This document shows, in pieces, positions 45,065 through 55,870 of a stretch of 64,000 nt of DNA. Below the pieces are notes generated by a model. That model worked only from the letters and a program-made list of their open reading frames with translations, was not told where the DNA came from and did no database searches. The stretch comes from Notospermus geniculatus (lineage: Eukaryota > Nemertea > Pilidiophora > Heteronemertea > Lineidae): NCBI GenBank assembly GCA_002633025.1, contig NMRB01000428.1:200734-264733 (forward strand). The letters are read 5' to 3'. Positions within the stretch are counted from its first letter, which is position 1. The number at the start of each line of letters is the position of its first letter. The translations under genes and the position numbers were made by a program.

Positions 45065-46099
45065 ATATCAAGAATCTAATTGAACCACTCTTTGAGATCA
45101 GCAGCTGCTAGGACACTGATGAAAGCTGCTGAATTGAATAATTCAACCTCTCTCTGAGATGCTAGGAGGACATCTTTGTATCAAGGACACCAAATTCCAG
45201 TCCTACATCCCAGGTCCTACATATGGCAGGTTCTATTCAAGTTGACTTCTCTAATCAGGATACCTCTGAATTAAAGACAGCATTTGTCAGTGCCAGTGCT
45301 GTCCTAAAAGGGAGCTTCCACTCATATTGATAAGGATGGCAGAGATATTTGGGGTGGTCATGTTGAAGAAAAGAGCTACATCAGAGAGAAAGTTTCTGAA
45401 AGAAATGTGTGTCGCTTACTTTTGGCCTCGGCGTCAAATTTGGTCCTATGCAGTTCAGAATCACCTCTGGAACAAAGATTCTCATGTGAATACTTTAAGC
45501 ATAGGCCTATGCATATCAGGTGGACCTGGATTTTTGGGGCAGTCATGCAGAAGAAAGGTTTAGATCATAAATTCATAATGAAAGTTTCACAAAGGGATTT
45601 TGTGCAACCTTCTGTTCGCCGCAGCACTGCTGCAATTTGTTCCTGTGTGGTTACCGGTAGCTTAATTTACTGAATATCCATTCCAACAGAATCAAAGAAA
45701 TTAAACTAGTCACTGCAAAAAGCTTCATAAAAGTTTTTAACATAATTTGTCGCATATTCTGATTAAATTGACGGGTTTCAAATAAAAATCCTCTTTGGTG
45801 GAAAGTTCTTTTAAAATCTTCAAACATTTTGGTGAGGGAGATGGTATATGTATTTAGCAATTTCATTAGAGGGACGTATGATTAAATTAATGACTATCTT
45901 TAGTGATTATGATAAAAGGGTCCCCGAACAGACGAGACCTTGATGATTAAAGACAAATTTTTGCACTGAAGAAATTTGATTATACGGTTGGTGAAACTTG
46001 TGATATATGATGGAAGTTAATGTGTGGAAGATGAAGAGTGGTTGGATGTGGTTACCGTGGTGAAATCTAAGGAAAGAATTTTGTGATCCTGTAGGCTTA

Positions 46100-46456
46100 A
46101 GCCTCGCTTATGTCGCCCTTACGTAGTAGTCAGAACAAGTTGGCAACTGATAATCGGCGCATAGTTGGAACTAATCAGTCACAACTACTAGGTAACATAA
46201 GCTCTCGGGCGTCAGCGAGTAACTAGTTGCAAACTAAAAATATCCCGATCCTGAAAATCGCACGTGTTCAACTTCAGCACGTTTTACTTAAAATCAAAAC
46301 AAATCTGTGTCGACATAAGCACTCAAAAGACAGCGAAAAACTAGTCCCAGGTAGTTGCGACCGATCGGTATTTTTCTCGTCGGTGGCGACATAAGTTATC
46401 AGTTGCAACTTGTTGACGCTATTTCTATCACAGCGTAGGGCGACATAAGCAAGGCT
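46100..46456. mobile_element. Harbinger-like MITE in unit 2 only
   Basis: AGCCTCGCTTATGTCGCCCT and the complement of its right end (GGGCGACATAAGCAAGGCT) are inverted repeats. TTA lies on both sides (46097-46099 and 46457-46459), and unit 1 has TTG at the empty site near 41612. A 3-bp TTA/TAA-type duplication is usual for PIF/Harbinger elements. No coding capacity. Confidence 0.8.
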
Positions 46457-46494
46457 TTAGACCCATGGTAGAGTCACAATGGGTCCAGTTTTGT

Positions 46495-46599
46495 CATCCT
46501 CCCACAACAGGGTTTTTACCTCGCTACTCTTTGTCTAGTCACACTTTGTGTACGAGTGTATGAAGAGTAACAAGACCAAAGCCCTGCTGTGGGAGGATG
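46495..46599. mobile_element. palindromic hAT-like MITE (P1), unit 2 copy
   Basis: Duplicate of 41781-41885. The flanking octamers here, AGTTTTGT and AGTTTTCT, match at seven of eight positions. Confidence 0.8.
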
Positions 46600-47279
46600 A
46601 GTTTTCTTTGCATCAAAAGAACCACAGGTGAACAGCAAGTCTGACCCAAGCTGCAGCAAGCCCATCGAAAACAAGGGATCGTCTCACTGACATGCACTCG
46701 TAATGCTAGGCAGCACACATGCAGTTTCATGTCTGCGAGAATCTCACTGACATTTGCTCCTCAAAGCTGGCAGCACGCATGCAGTCTCTCATGTCTGTGA
46801 GATCTCACTTTCATGTGCTCCTAAAACTGCTGGTAGCACATGTACAGATTCATTTCTGTGAGCCGTGTTGCCTACATGACGTAGCACGCATAATGTACAT
46901 GACGTAGCACGCAAACAAGACATAGGTTTTAGCTAACAAAGATGACTTGCAGTTATGGTCTCACTGAGGCTTCCATAATGTGTGCTGCTACCAGCTTCAC
47001 TCAAAGAAAAAACGTTGGACAAAAAATCGATCCAAGCTGTGGTGCCCTGAGGAAAAAAACAAGCCTGGATGGACCCAGGTTTTTGCATGAGTGAACCATC
47101 TGAGCTCAGAAAAAATCTCCCTTCTCCTTTGCACCCTGTGTAGTCATGCACACATCAGGGCAAACACAGGCAGACTATTTACTGTTCTTGAGGAGTCTGT
47201 GGTGTTTTTTATGGCCCGTTACTCCGTCTGGTGCGAGCTAATTATGGCGGGGAAACGCAGAAGAGCGGGACGAGTTAGG

Positions 47280-47843
47280 CTAATTGAAATTCACGTTCGA
47301 TACTTCTCCTAATGTGACAGCGATCGTGTGGGTGTATCCCAGAACATAGCGTGTGCGGTTGATTTCCGAAAAGTCTTGCCACCGTATCACGTTACAGCTG
47401 GCGTAACCTACCACCCCTCCAACGTTACCTACCCATGTGGTAACGTATGCTGAAGTGGGTGATACCACTTGATACAGAGGGGTGATATTTCTTGAATTCT
47501 TCAGCGTAATCCGTGAAATGCCCATCGGTTTTGACATTCATCGACTAGGCATCAAATATACGTGATATTTTTTCCATCATCCACTTTGATGTCCACATAA
47601 TTGATTCCCACTCCTCATATTTTTCACATCCTCTCCTTAGACTCCCTCACGCTGGTAGCGATGGTTCCTCCCGATATATAAATCATCCAGTGCGTAATAA
47701 TCAGCATCAGACCTTGGAGGAACATTCGCATAAACATCTGTAACATATCCCACGCAGGCCTTTTTATGCATCGTCACAGCATCAAAATGAAAGACTCTTG
47801 GCAATTTTCGGCTATTCTCGGACGTTTTTATTCCACTATTCAT
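47280..47843 (-). CDS. coding-like island, two minus-strand frames, unknown
   Basis: Two ATG-initiated minus-strand frames lie head to tail: 47843-47637 (68 residues) and 47537-47280 (85 residues). The first reads V-F-H-F-D-A-V-T-M-H-K-K-A-C-V-G-Y and then a Tyr/Asp-rich stretch. The second has a mixed polar/hydrophobic composition with one cysteine. A donor-like CAGC|GTGAGG near the end of the first could join them. The region is CpG-rich and outside the duplications and repeats. No motif is recognised, and splice sites are only moderate. Confidence 0.25.
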
Positions 47844-47999
47844 GACAAAACATCCTCGCGTGTGCAGTTACTAAATATGGATGGTTCGGGTGTGACGTAA
47901 TGCGGAGGCTTGTCTTAGAGGAGAGATTCTAACGAGGGAGGGATCATCTCGTGATCGGAACTTTGGCGACCATCAAGTTTTTGGCAACAAATTCTCATG

Positions 48000-50900
48000 G
48001 GATGCCTGCCATTCCACAAACATAACAACAAGGTACCTCTTATATACTATCTACTGTAAATCCTTCTTTATTTACTGATGTTTTATGCCTTCTTTTATGA
48101 ATTAGGGCCCAAGTTGCAAACTTTTCTTCAAAAGTAATCGATTGTTTTTGTTTCCAGTTGTGAAAAGTTGTCAACCAGCTGTGCAGTGGGAATTGAAATG
48201 AATTGCTTTCTCACTCGAGTTTGCAAAACTTTCAGGAAATTTCAACCAACATACATGTAAATATGGAGTTATCATTATAAGAATATATATCTAATCATTC
48301 TCAGGTGTTCCTTTCAATATGCATCTGATTCCCATAGTCGTAGATTGCATTATAATTCGGCACTTTTCAGAAAATTCGTTGGTATACAACAATTCTGTTG
48401 GCTTTCTTGTTGAATGGCCGTCGATCCTTTTTGAAAGAATCGGCTGTAATTTCAATATATCATTGGGTATATACTGTACTTTCCCAACCAAGAAGTCCAT
48501 TGATTAATGTAAGGAATCAACGCCTTCTGCAATGGTCAGATATCCAATTAAAGATTAGTTCCAACCGATTGGCTGTCACAGCTGACGATTTCATTGAGTG
48601 ACAACAATGAATGTCAGCTATTTTAATTGTGCGAAATTGACAGCAGGCAGGCCTTGGCCTGGCAATCAAGAGACTTGTCAAAAGTCTACATGCCATTGGT
48701 CAGTTTAGCACAATTTGCATAGTTATTACCTGTGGGTCAAGCCTGAATATTGTTGACTGACTGTCTAGGTGTGAAACTACAGTATTTTCTTTGAAATTTG
48801 CTGTGTTTTTCGAACTTTCTCAAGAGTGCGAATTCTGCTGTACTAATATTCCTCCAACAGTTGTAACTTTTTCGAATTCTTGTCCCAGCGAGATGCTCAT
48901 TTAATTTTCTTCCTAGGTTAATAATCTTTGATTTGGCATCCATGGCAGGAATATTTATTGGGTCACGAGTCAGTTGTAATCTAACTGTAGCAAGTTTGAG
49001 ATGACTTAGTTAAGTAATTTGCTCGAGGAAATTCAATTTTCATGATTGGTAGGAGTCAGAGGTGCCTTTCCTGATTCTATTACATGGGGTTGTTTTCAAG
49101 GGTGGAAAATCGGGATTCAAGAATGGGTTTTACAATATGCAATTTTAAATTCATATTCTGTGCACATGGATCCAACCAAAAATACATACATGTAAGTTAG
49201 ATTGTCTATTTTGGATCCAACTGATTTCTTCAGAAAGTTTGGCAACCGAAACTTCTGAAAAGCTGCTGGAAATCCTGCCAGAAGGTCCCTCATGTGATCC
49301 CTCTTCAGTTGAGTTTGGCATAAGTTAGGCCTAGCATGTTGACATATCAAGGCCTACAGTAACTTCGCCCTTTGAACTACGCTCCCTTCCGTGAGAGTAG
49401 GAGTGATTGGAACACTTGTCAGGGAAAGATTGCCTAGCAGCAGGGTGTCATGTCAGTTGCGTTGATGATCTGCAAAGATTTGGTTATGATTTAACCTTAA
49501 GATATCCCTACATATCACATCAGCATGGTCATTCATTGTAGGAGGAAACTGGATGAGCTGCAAGTACTTTTGCAGGAGGGTATTTACACTGCTGCCAGAG
49601 GTGTAAAACTGACACCAATCAACGCTGTCATCATGCACAAAAAGAGGTCAAAGGTGAAAAAACACTGTCCTATCCAATCAAGCAATAATTGAGTTTCCAT
49701 GCTGAGCAGAAATTACGGGCAAAAACACCATATTCGTGCAAAAAACCATAGTCTGATCCTGTCTTTAAAGAGCAATGGGAATTATATAGCTGACATGGAG
49801 CCTTCTGATAAACAGCTGCGAGACGAAAAAAAATCGCGTTGACATGTTTTTATTGGATCTTATTTCGGGTCTAATCCAACTGCATCATGGGTAATCATAT
49901 TTTCGCTTGCCCCTCCGTGGCCGGCATCTGATTCACTCGTGATTTGCGTGCATTTTGCGAACAAGTCGACATAATCTCATCCGCAGTGAGTTGACCAGAT
50001 TTGTGATATGCCCGTGTGTATTCTGTGACCTTTAGGTGTATGGGAAGGTCACAGATATTGATGGAATAAGATATGACTTGTGACCTTTAGATAGCCTTGA
50101 AGGTCATAGCTATCCAAGGAGTGGAAGATGATTTCCTGGTCTATTGACTGCGAATATCATCTGGGGGATAAAAAATTGAGTTCGATCCCGGTTGGGGTCG
50201 AAAATTTGCGAAATTCGGAGATGACTTTTACAGACAATTTTGAGGGGGTGGGATTTACTCCATGAGTTGTAACGTCACCATTTGGTCCCTTTCCCTTTCT
50301 GTCTTCTTGTGCCTGTGGTACATTTGGCCTGAAGATCTTAACAATCTGTAAGAGTCCTCGATATGATGATGACGGTCTTCAAAGGACGATTCCTTCTTTT
50401 ATATGCACCTGATATTGATGCGGATCAGAACATTTCGAGATCCATCAGGACATGTAAAATCTTGATTTCACAGCTGTCACGTCAGCGTGCCTGGTGATGA
50501 CACAGTGCGTGCGGACTTGACAGCGTAGGGTTGTGATTGGCCAATAATTCTGAGATCTTTCTGCGATTGTGAGAGAGAATTAGAGGCAATTTGACAGCCA
50601 CAAGTCTGCCGAGGTGCGCTGCTGGGAAGGTCAAAAACGTGCCAAATTGGTTACGTACGGCCAGGTTTGAATATGCTTTGGCTCTTATGGTCTTATTCAA
50701 TCATATTCTGTAACTTCCCTCTCCCTCATAGCTCCCCATGTTTCCTTGTTTGATGTATTGTCCTTCTAATCTCCCTTTACTCCATTGCTCTACTGTGAAA
50801 GGCTTTGGTTGGTGTAACTTCTGTTACTTTCATAATCCATTGACAAAAGCAGCCAAGTATCTTATTGGTCAATCTTGTACAGTATGCAAATCAGTCTGTT

Positions 50901-52090
50901 TGTCAATATCATGCTGGCTGCATGATTCAGAATACTGTCAAGCCGTTTGGCCTGTCTGTTATCCGAATGTTACTTGTGCAATTAAGTGAGCAGAATGCTG
51001 TGACACCTTTGGAGAGACTCCAGCTTCACTCTTTCACTGTCTTGGCCAAGTTGGGAGAAAAATTTGACCCGTGCCAGCAAAATGAGTCGGAATGCACCGG
51101 AAAGAAGACTCAAGATGACACCAGAGAACAACTCTAGAAATTGAGTCGAATTTCACAATGGCCAGACAATACTGAAATCAACAATCCATTGGTGCACTTT
51201 GGGTCTTCTTCTCTGCGCATTCCGGCGAATTTTGTTGGCACGGCTCATGAATGCTTGAAAGACACCTGAAACCACATCGTTGATAAACCTCGCGCCACTG
51301 GGAAGTGAAGCTTTAAGTGAGAGCTTTCCAATGAATACCTACATGTATGTGTCATGGTTTCTGTAAGATTTCTGGGTTTAATAGGTTCAGCAGTAATGAT
51401 ATTGGTCACTGGCAACAAAAGAGTTAAATAAATAAATAAATGATCCTGGTTCTGCGACACATCTGGAGACATTGGCTGCAGGAGTCCATTTGCTTTTTCC
51501 AGGCCTGTACATCTATTACCATGAGCAGCACTGCTGGTGCCAGGTTTAATTCCGTCCTCCATCACATTCCGCGTCCTGTGATCACGCCGTCACTCTACAT
51601 GCCTCCACCTCAAGGCATTCCCTATGCTATCTTCCGTATGAAATGTTTGCAAACTGTGCACCCGGCCATCAATAACTTGCAAATTAGAATCATGCCCGTG
51701 GGAGGTTCCTGGGCCCAGACGCCATAAGTCATGATGCGTACTCCTCCCTGCGGTATGATTGGGCGCGAATTTATCACAGTTCGCTTGGCTGCATATTCTC
51801 ACCTTGGTCCGCGGGGATGGTGCGAATTTTATATGACTAATTGTGCGAGAAGGTTTTCGTTTGGAGGTAAAGTTGAAATTCACACCTATACCATTAATAT
51901 CAACACCACCGTTGGGCAAATGGTTGGAAATTCATACTGGCACTTGTCATTTGCAACAAATTGAAATATTCAAGTTTAGAACTGGATGGTAGTTTACACC
52001 AAGTCAGTTTAGCCAGTTCGTTACCAGTGACAGTTGTACTAAAACGCAGATAAACCAACCAGATCCTTAAATCTTACAAAAACCTTGTTG
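48000..52090. other. low-repeat stretch, no supportable gene
   Basis: There are only short frames, the longest being 50865-51137 and 51440-51964 (plus) and 51590-51919 (minus), without splice-site or motif support. A half-copy of the C1 palindrome lies near 51316. GTAGGAGGAAACTGGA at 49539, also seen near 60648 and 63825, is a short interspersed motif. An AATA run lies at 51425-51440. Confidence 0.4.
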
Positions 52091-52093
52091 CAC

Positions 52094-52225
52094 AGGTGCC
52101 CATTTGAAAGCACTACTGGTTCCAACAGGTGCCCATTTGAAAGCACTACTGGTTCACATAGGTGCCCATTTGAAAGCACTACCGGTTCAAACAGGTGCCC
52201 ATTTGAAAGCACTCATCAGAGCTTT
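52094..52225. repeat. 33-bp minisatellite, four units
   Basis: Units start AGGTGCCCATTTGAAAGCAC at 52094, 52127, 52160 and 52193, exactly 33 bp apart. The array is preceded by CTTACAAAAACCTTGTTGCAC and followed by AGAGCTTTTCAGTGAAA, so it sits inside a diverged C1 palindrome, whose arm supplied the unit. Confidence 0.9.
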
Positions 52226-52311
52226 TCAGTGAAATTGTCCCTGACAGTAAAAGGGTTACCATGGTAATATGAATCTCTACCACTTAACAATCAGGCCTAC
52301 AATCTTCGGAA

Positions 52312-53660
52312 AAGTTACTCTGTCATCTGTTGATCTTAAATTACCAAAATTATACATATGATATCACTAATATCCCAAGCCATTAAACATGAAGGGGGAT
52401 GACTTTCACATATTAGCATCATTGCATGTTGAACATGAAATTTGAGATGGCAGTATGATCAGATAAGATGATACTGTTTTCATAACGATCCTAATTACAA
52501 CTCCAGTGGTTAATTAATTACAGGAAGTGTGCTTTGTTAAACATAAATACGGACCTCGTGACTTGTGCGGTAGATTTTTTAGCGGTGGGAAAATGTTGAA
52601 AACTTATCAGATTTTGTTTGGTTCTGAGAAAAAATGAGAAAATAATGATGTGAGGTGTGTTTCATTCAAGTTTTGAAAGTGGCTTTTTTGTGCTTTTTCA
52701 CTTTTTTGTCGGAAGTCTCATCTCTTGATCAAGGGGTAAATTTCTGTGGACGAGATACTAGTAAACTATTTTATATGTTTTGTCAAAGTCAGACAATATG
52801 CTGTAAATCATGAGATTTTACAAACTTTTTGAGCTCTAAAGTTTTCACAAAAAAAATGTTAAAAGTTTAGATAGAAAGAAGGCTTCATATGCAAATCAAC
52901 TTGCAGACATAATTCCCTTGAAAGACTTGGACAAACTTTTTGACTTTCTCCTGCGGGGTGCCAACGGTGATTAGAAGAGCCCTCAANAAGTTACTCTGTC
53001 ATCTGTTGATCTTAAATTACCAAAATTATACATATGATATCACTAATATCCCAAGCCATTAAACATGAAGGGGGATGACTTTCACATATTAGCATCATTG
53101 CATGTTGAACATGAAATTTGAGATGGCAGTATGATCAGATAAGATGATACTGTTTTCATAACGATCCTAATTACAACTCCAGTGGTTAATTAATTACAGG
53201 AAGTGTGCTTTGTTAAACATAAATACGGACCTTGTGACTTGTGCGGTAGATTTTTTAGCGGTGGGAAAATGTTGTAAACTTATCAGATTTTGTTTGGTTC
53301 TGAGAAAAAATGGGAAAATAATGATGTGAGGTGTGTTTCATTCAAGTTTTGAAAGTGGCTTTTTTGTGCTTTTTCACTTTTTTGTCGGAAGTCTCATCTC
53401 TTGATCAAGGGGTGAATTTCTGTGGACGAGATACTAGTAAACTATTTTATGTTTTGTCAAAGTCAGACAATATGCTGTAAATCATGAGATTTTACAAACT
53501 TTTTGAGCTCTAAAGTTTTCACAAAAAAAATGTTAAAAGTGTAGATAGAAAGAAGGCTTCATATGCAAATCAACTTGCAGACATAATTCCCTTGAAAGAC
53601 TTGGACAAACTTTTTGACTTTCTCCTGCGGGGTGCCAACGGTGATTAGAAGAGCCCTCAA
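52312..53660. repeat. duplicated contig ends around an N (52312-52986 and 52988-53660)
   Basis: The second copy begins immediately after the N at 52987 with AAGTTACTCTGTCATC and ends at GAGCCCTCAA, the last bases before the N. The copies differ by a few substitutions and small indels (TATATGTT versus TATGTT). This is the pattern of two overlapping contigs or alleles that were not merged. Confidence 0.95.
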
Positions 53661-53989
53661 CTCTCCTATCTTGTGGAGGTTGTTTCTTGAGATAGTTATG
53701 TGTGATTGCTTTAACATCAAAGCCCAATCGTCATGGCAACAGAAGAAAACTGCCAGTGGGTCTTTACTATCTTGTCTTTCCATAATTAGCACTTTTGATG
53801 CTTCAGATAATGAAGGAAGTCACGAGAAATAACACTTGTCTCGAGAATCGGCAAAACTTTCTGACGGATCATTTTCGTTGCCATGTGGGTAGAATCACTA
53901 GATTAATTCTTGCTTCTTGTTTGCGTTTCTTTGAAAAGAAACAAGACGAGGCCTAACAAGCCAATGTGAGTCATTCAGCAAACTTTAAG

Positions 53990-54056
53990 ACCTCAGTCTT
54001 TTCAAGATTTTCAATTTTTTCAAGATTTGCAATCTTTTCAAGATTTTCAATCCAAT
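53990..54056. repeat. short tandem repeat, TTTTCAAGATTT
   Basis: Three to four units of about 18-20 bp, AT-rich. Confidence 0.7.
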
Positions 54057-54138
54057 TTGATAGTTTTCTGCAATATCCTGTGGTTAGCGCAAAAATTTTG
54101 AAGATATGGGTGTTTGTAAAGTCAACAACAAACTTTTA

Positions 54139-54282
54139 GGGCCTATGCACCAACAAAGATTATCTTGAACTGAGGTTGAGCCACAACTTTTCCATTGTCA
54201 CATCATGCCCTGGCAAACCTGAACAATTGAAAAGTTGTTGCTCAACCTGAGTTCAAGATAATCTTTGTTTGGCACATGGCCC
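54139..54282. mobile_element. hairpin MITE with about 55-bp arms
   Basis: GGGCCTATGCACCAACAAAG then ATTATCTTGAACT is inverted at the right, ending TGGCACATGGCCC. Its end resembles that of the element at 63088. Confidence 0.85.
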
Positions 54283-54989
54283 ATAGTAGATCATAAATTC
54301 TTCAACATATTCAAACTTTCTCGAGTATTTTGTTGTTTTCTAGCATTCTTAGAGTTTTCAAAACCTTTGCTAAGTAATTCCGTATCATCCCATCGACAAC
54401 ACATACTTTAGCTCTGTGTAATCCTACCAGCTTAGCCAATTGTGTATGAGAAATGCCAATGATTATACTCTTCAAGCTGATCTCAGAAGGGTGGAAGTTA
54501 AAGTACACGTGGTATTTTGGGAGGCCTAGTCTGGTTCATCAGGTTTGGAGGCGGAGGGTATAGGGCGGAATCCGCTTTCGGGATGATGATACTGTTGATG
54601 AGATCTGATAGAGCAGCTGAGCGTTGACATCAGTCCCTCTAATAGAACCTCTGTAAGTAGACCTTTTTGCACTGATGAATGTTTGTCCGTATTTGAGACA
54701 TGTCTTATTACAGAGGTCAACATTTGCTGCCCCTGCCTCTCCAATTTTAGATATCTGACCGATCTACAAAAGTAGGCGCGTGCCGCAGCCGAGGAAAGGG
54801 TTAACGGCTTACACCACAACAGCTGAAAGGTTGACAAAAATGACCAACAGTAGTGGATAGCAGTGATAATAGTTGAGTAAACTGATGACCAGTGACGTGT
54901 GCCTACTTCAGGTCACATATTTTACACTCGCTAAACCACTACTGCAGCCATCCGCTGATTCAATATAAAACTGCCCTTGCGAAATTTCC

Positions 54990-55870
54990 TCACGACCCAT
55001 AATTCCATGATGGCCCTTTCACAGCCATAGATGTCTGAGATTCATCTTCTTAACCGCCCTAATCGCCTCCTCAGTGTCCGGGTATTGTAGTGGCCATATT
55101 GATTTTAGTGCAAGAGACAACCAAGGCTGGCATATCTGACGGTGCCCAGACAGTTGAAGGAGCTGGGGATACCAGTATGAATGGGTTCTAGATACAGCGT
55201 GCCTCCGCAGCAGAACCTCTCTCAGCACATGCACATCTGAGGGTGCCCAGACAGCTGAAGCAGCTGGGGTTCACAGTGTCAATGGGTTGTAGCTAAACGT
55301 GCCTCTTTCACTGCCTCCTCTTGGTTGGACCTCTCTGCAGATAACCTCGCCACAAAACACAAAATGCCTCTTTCGTAGCCTTCTCTTGGCAGAACCTCTT
55401 TGCAGATACTTTCACCTCGCGAAGGTAGAAAGGCCAGCATATTTGAGGTGCCCAGATAGTTTAAGGAGCTGGGGCTCACAGTGTCAATGCGTTGTAGCTA
55501 AAATGTGCCTCTTTCACTGCCTCCTCTTGGTTGAACCTCTCTTTGCAGACACTTTCACCATGAGACACGAGTGGTACGATGGCCAGTATATCTGAGGGTG
55601 CCCAGATAGTTTAAGGAGCTTGGGCTGCCAGTGTCAGTGGGTTGTAGATACAACATGATTCCTTCGTACCCTCCTCTAGTAGAACCTCTCTTTGCGGACA
55701 CTGTCACCATGCGACACGAGGTATGAAGGCCAGTTAATCCGGACAGTACCCGAAGAGTTGAAGGAGCTGGGGCTACCAGTGGATGATACTGCAACGTGGC
55801 TCCTTCGCAGTCTCCGCTATGAGAAACATCTGTTTGCAGATACCATGTCCTGCAGGTCACAAACCAACTC
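54990..55870. repeat. irregular tandem repeat, about 100-150 bp
   Basis: GGTGCCCAGA, AAGGAGCTGGGG, GTGTCAATGGGTTGTAG, TGCCTCTTTCACTGCC and AACCTCTCTTTGCAGA recur in this order, with the AGCTGGGG block near 55159, 55260, 55467 and 55763. Readable peptides differ in frame between units, so this is not a coding repeat. Confidence 0.7.

Larger units (their letters stand above)
37593..47010. repeat. 4.7-kb direct tandem duplication
   Basis: Unit 1 is 37593-42295 and unit 2 is 42296-47010. Both start ATTCCTTGGTTTGCAGGTAC and end CCAGCTTCACTCAAAGAAAA. Unit 1 alone has MITEs at 40596-40861 and 41636-41762; unit 2 alone has one at 46100-46456. There is no N at the junction. Open frames shared by the units show scattered changes but no sign of constraint. 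Confidence 0.92.

Noticed and set aside
52085-52267. Repetitive frame with C-P-F-E-S-T units
   Set aside because: Translation of the 33-bp minisatellite.
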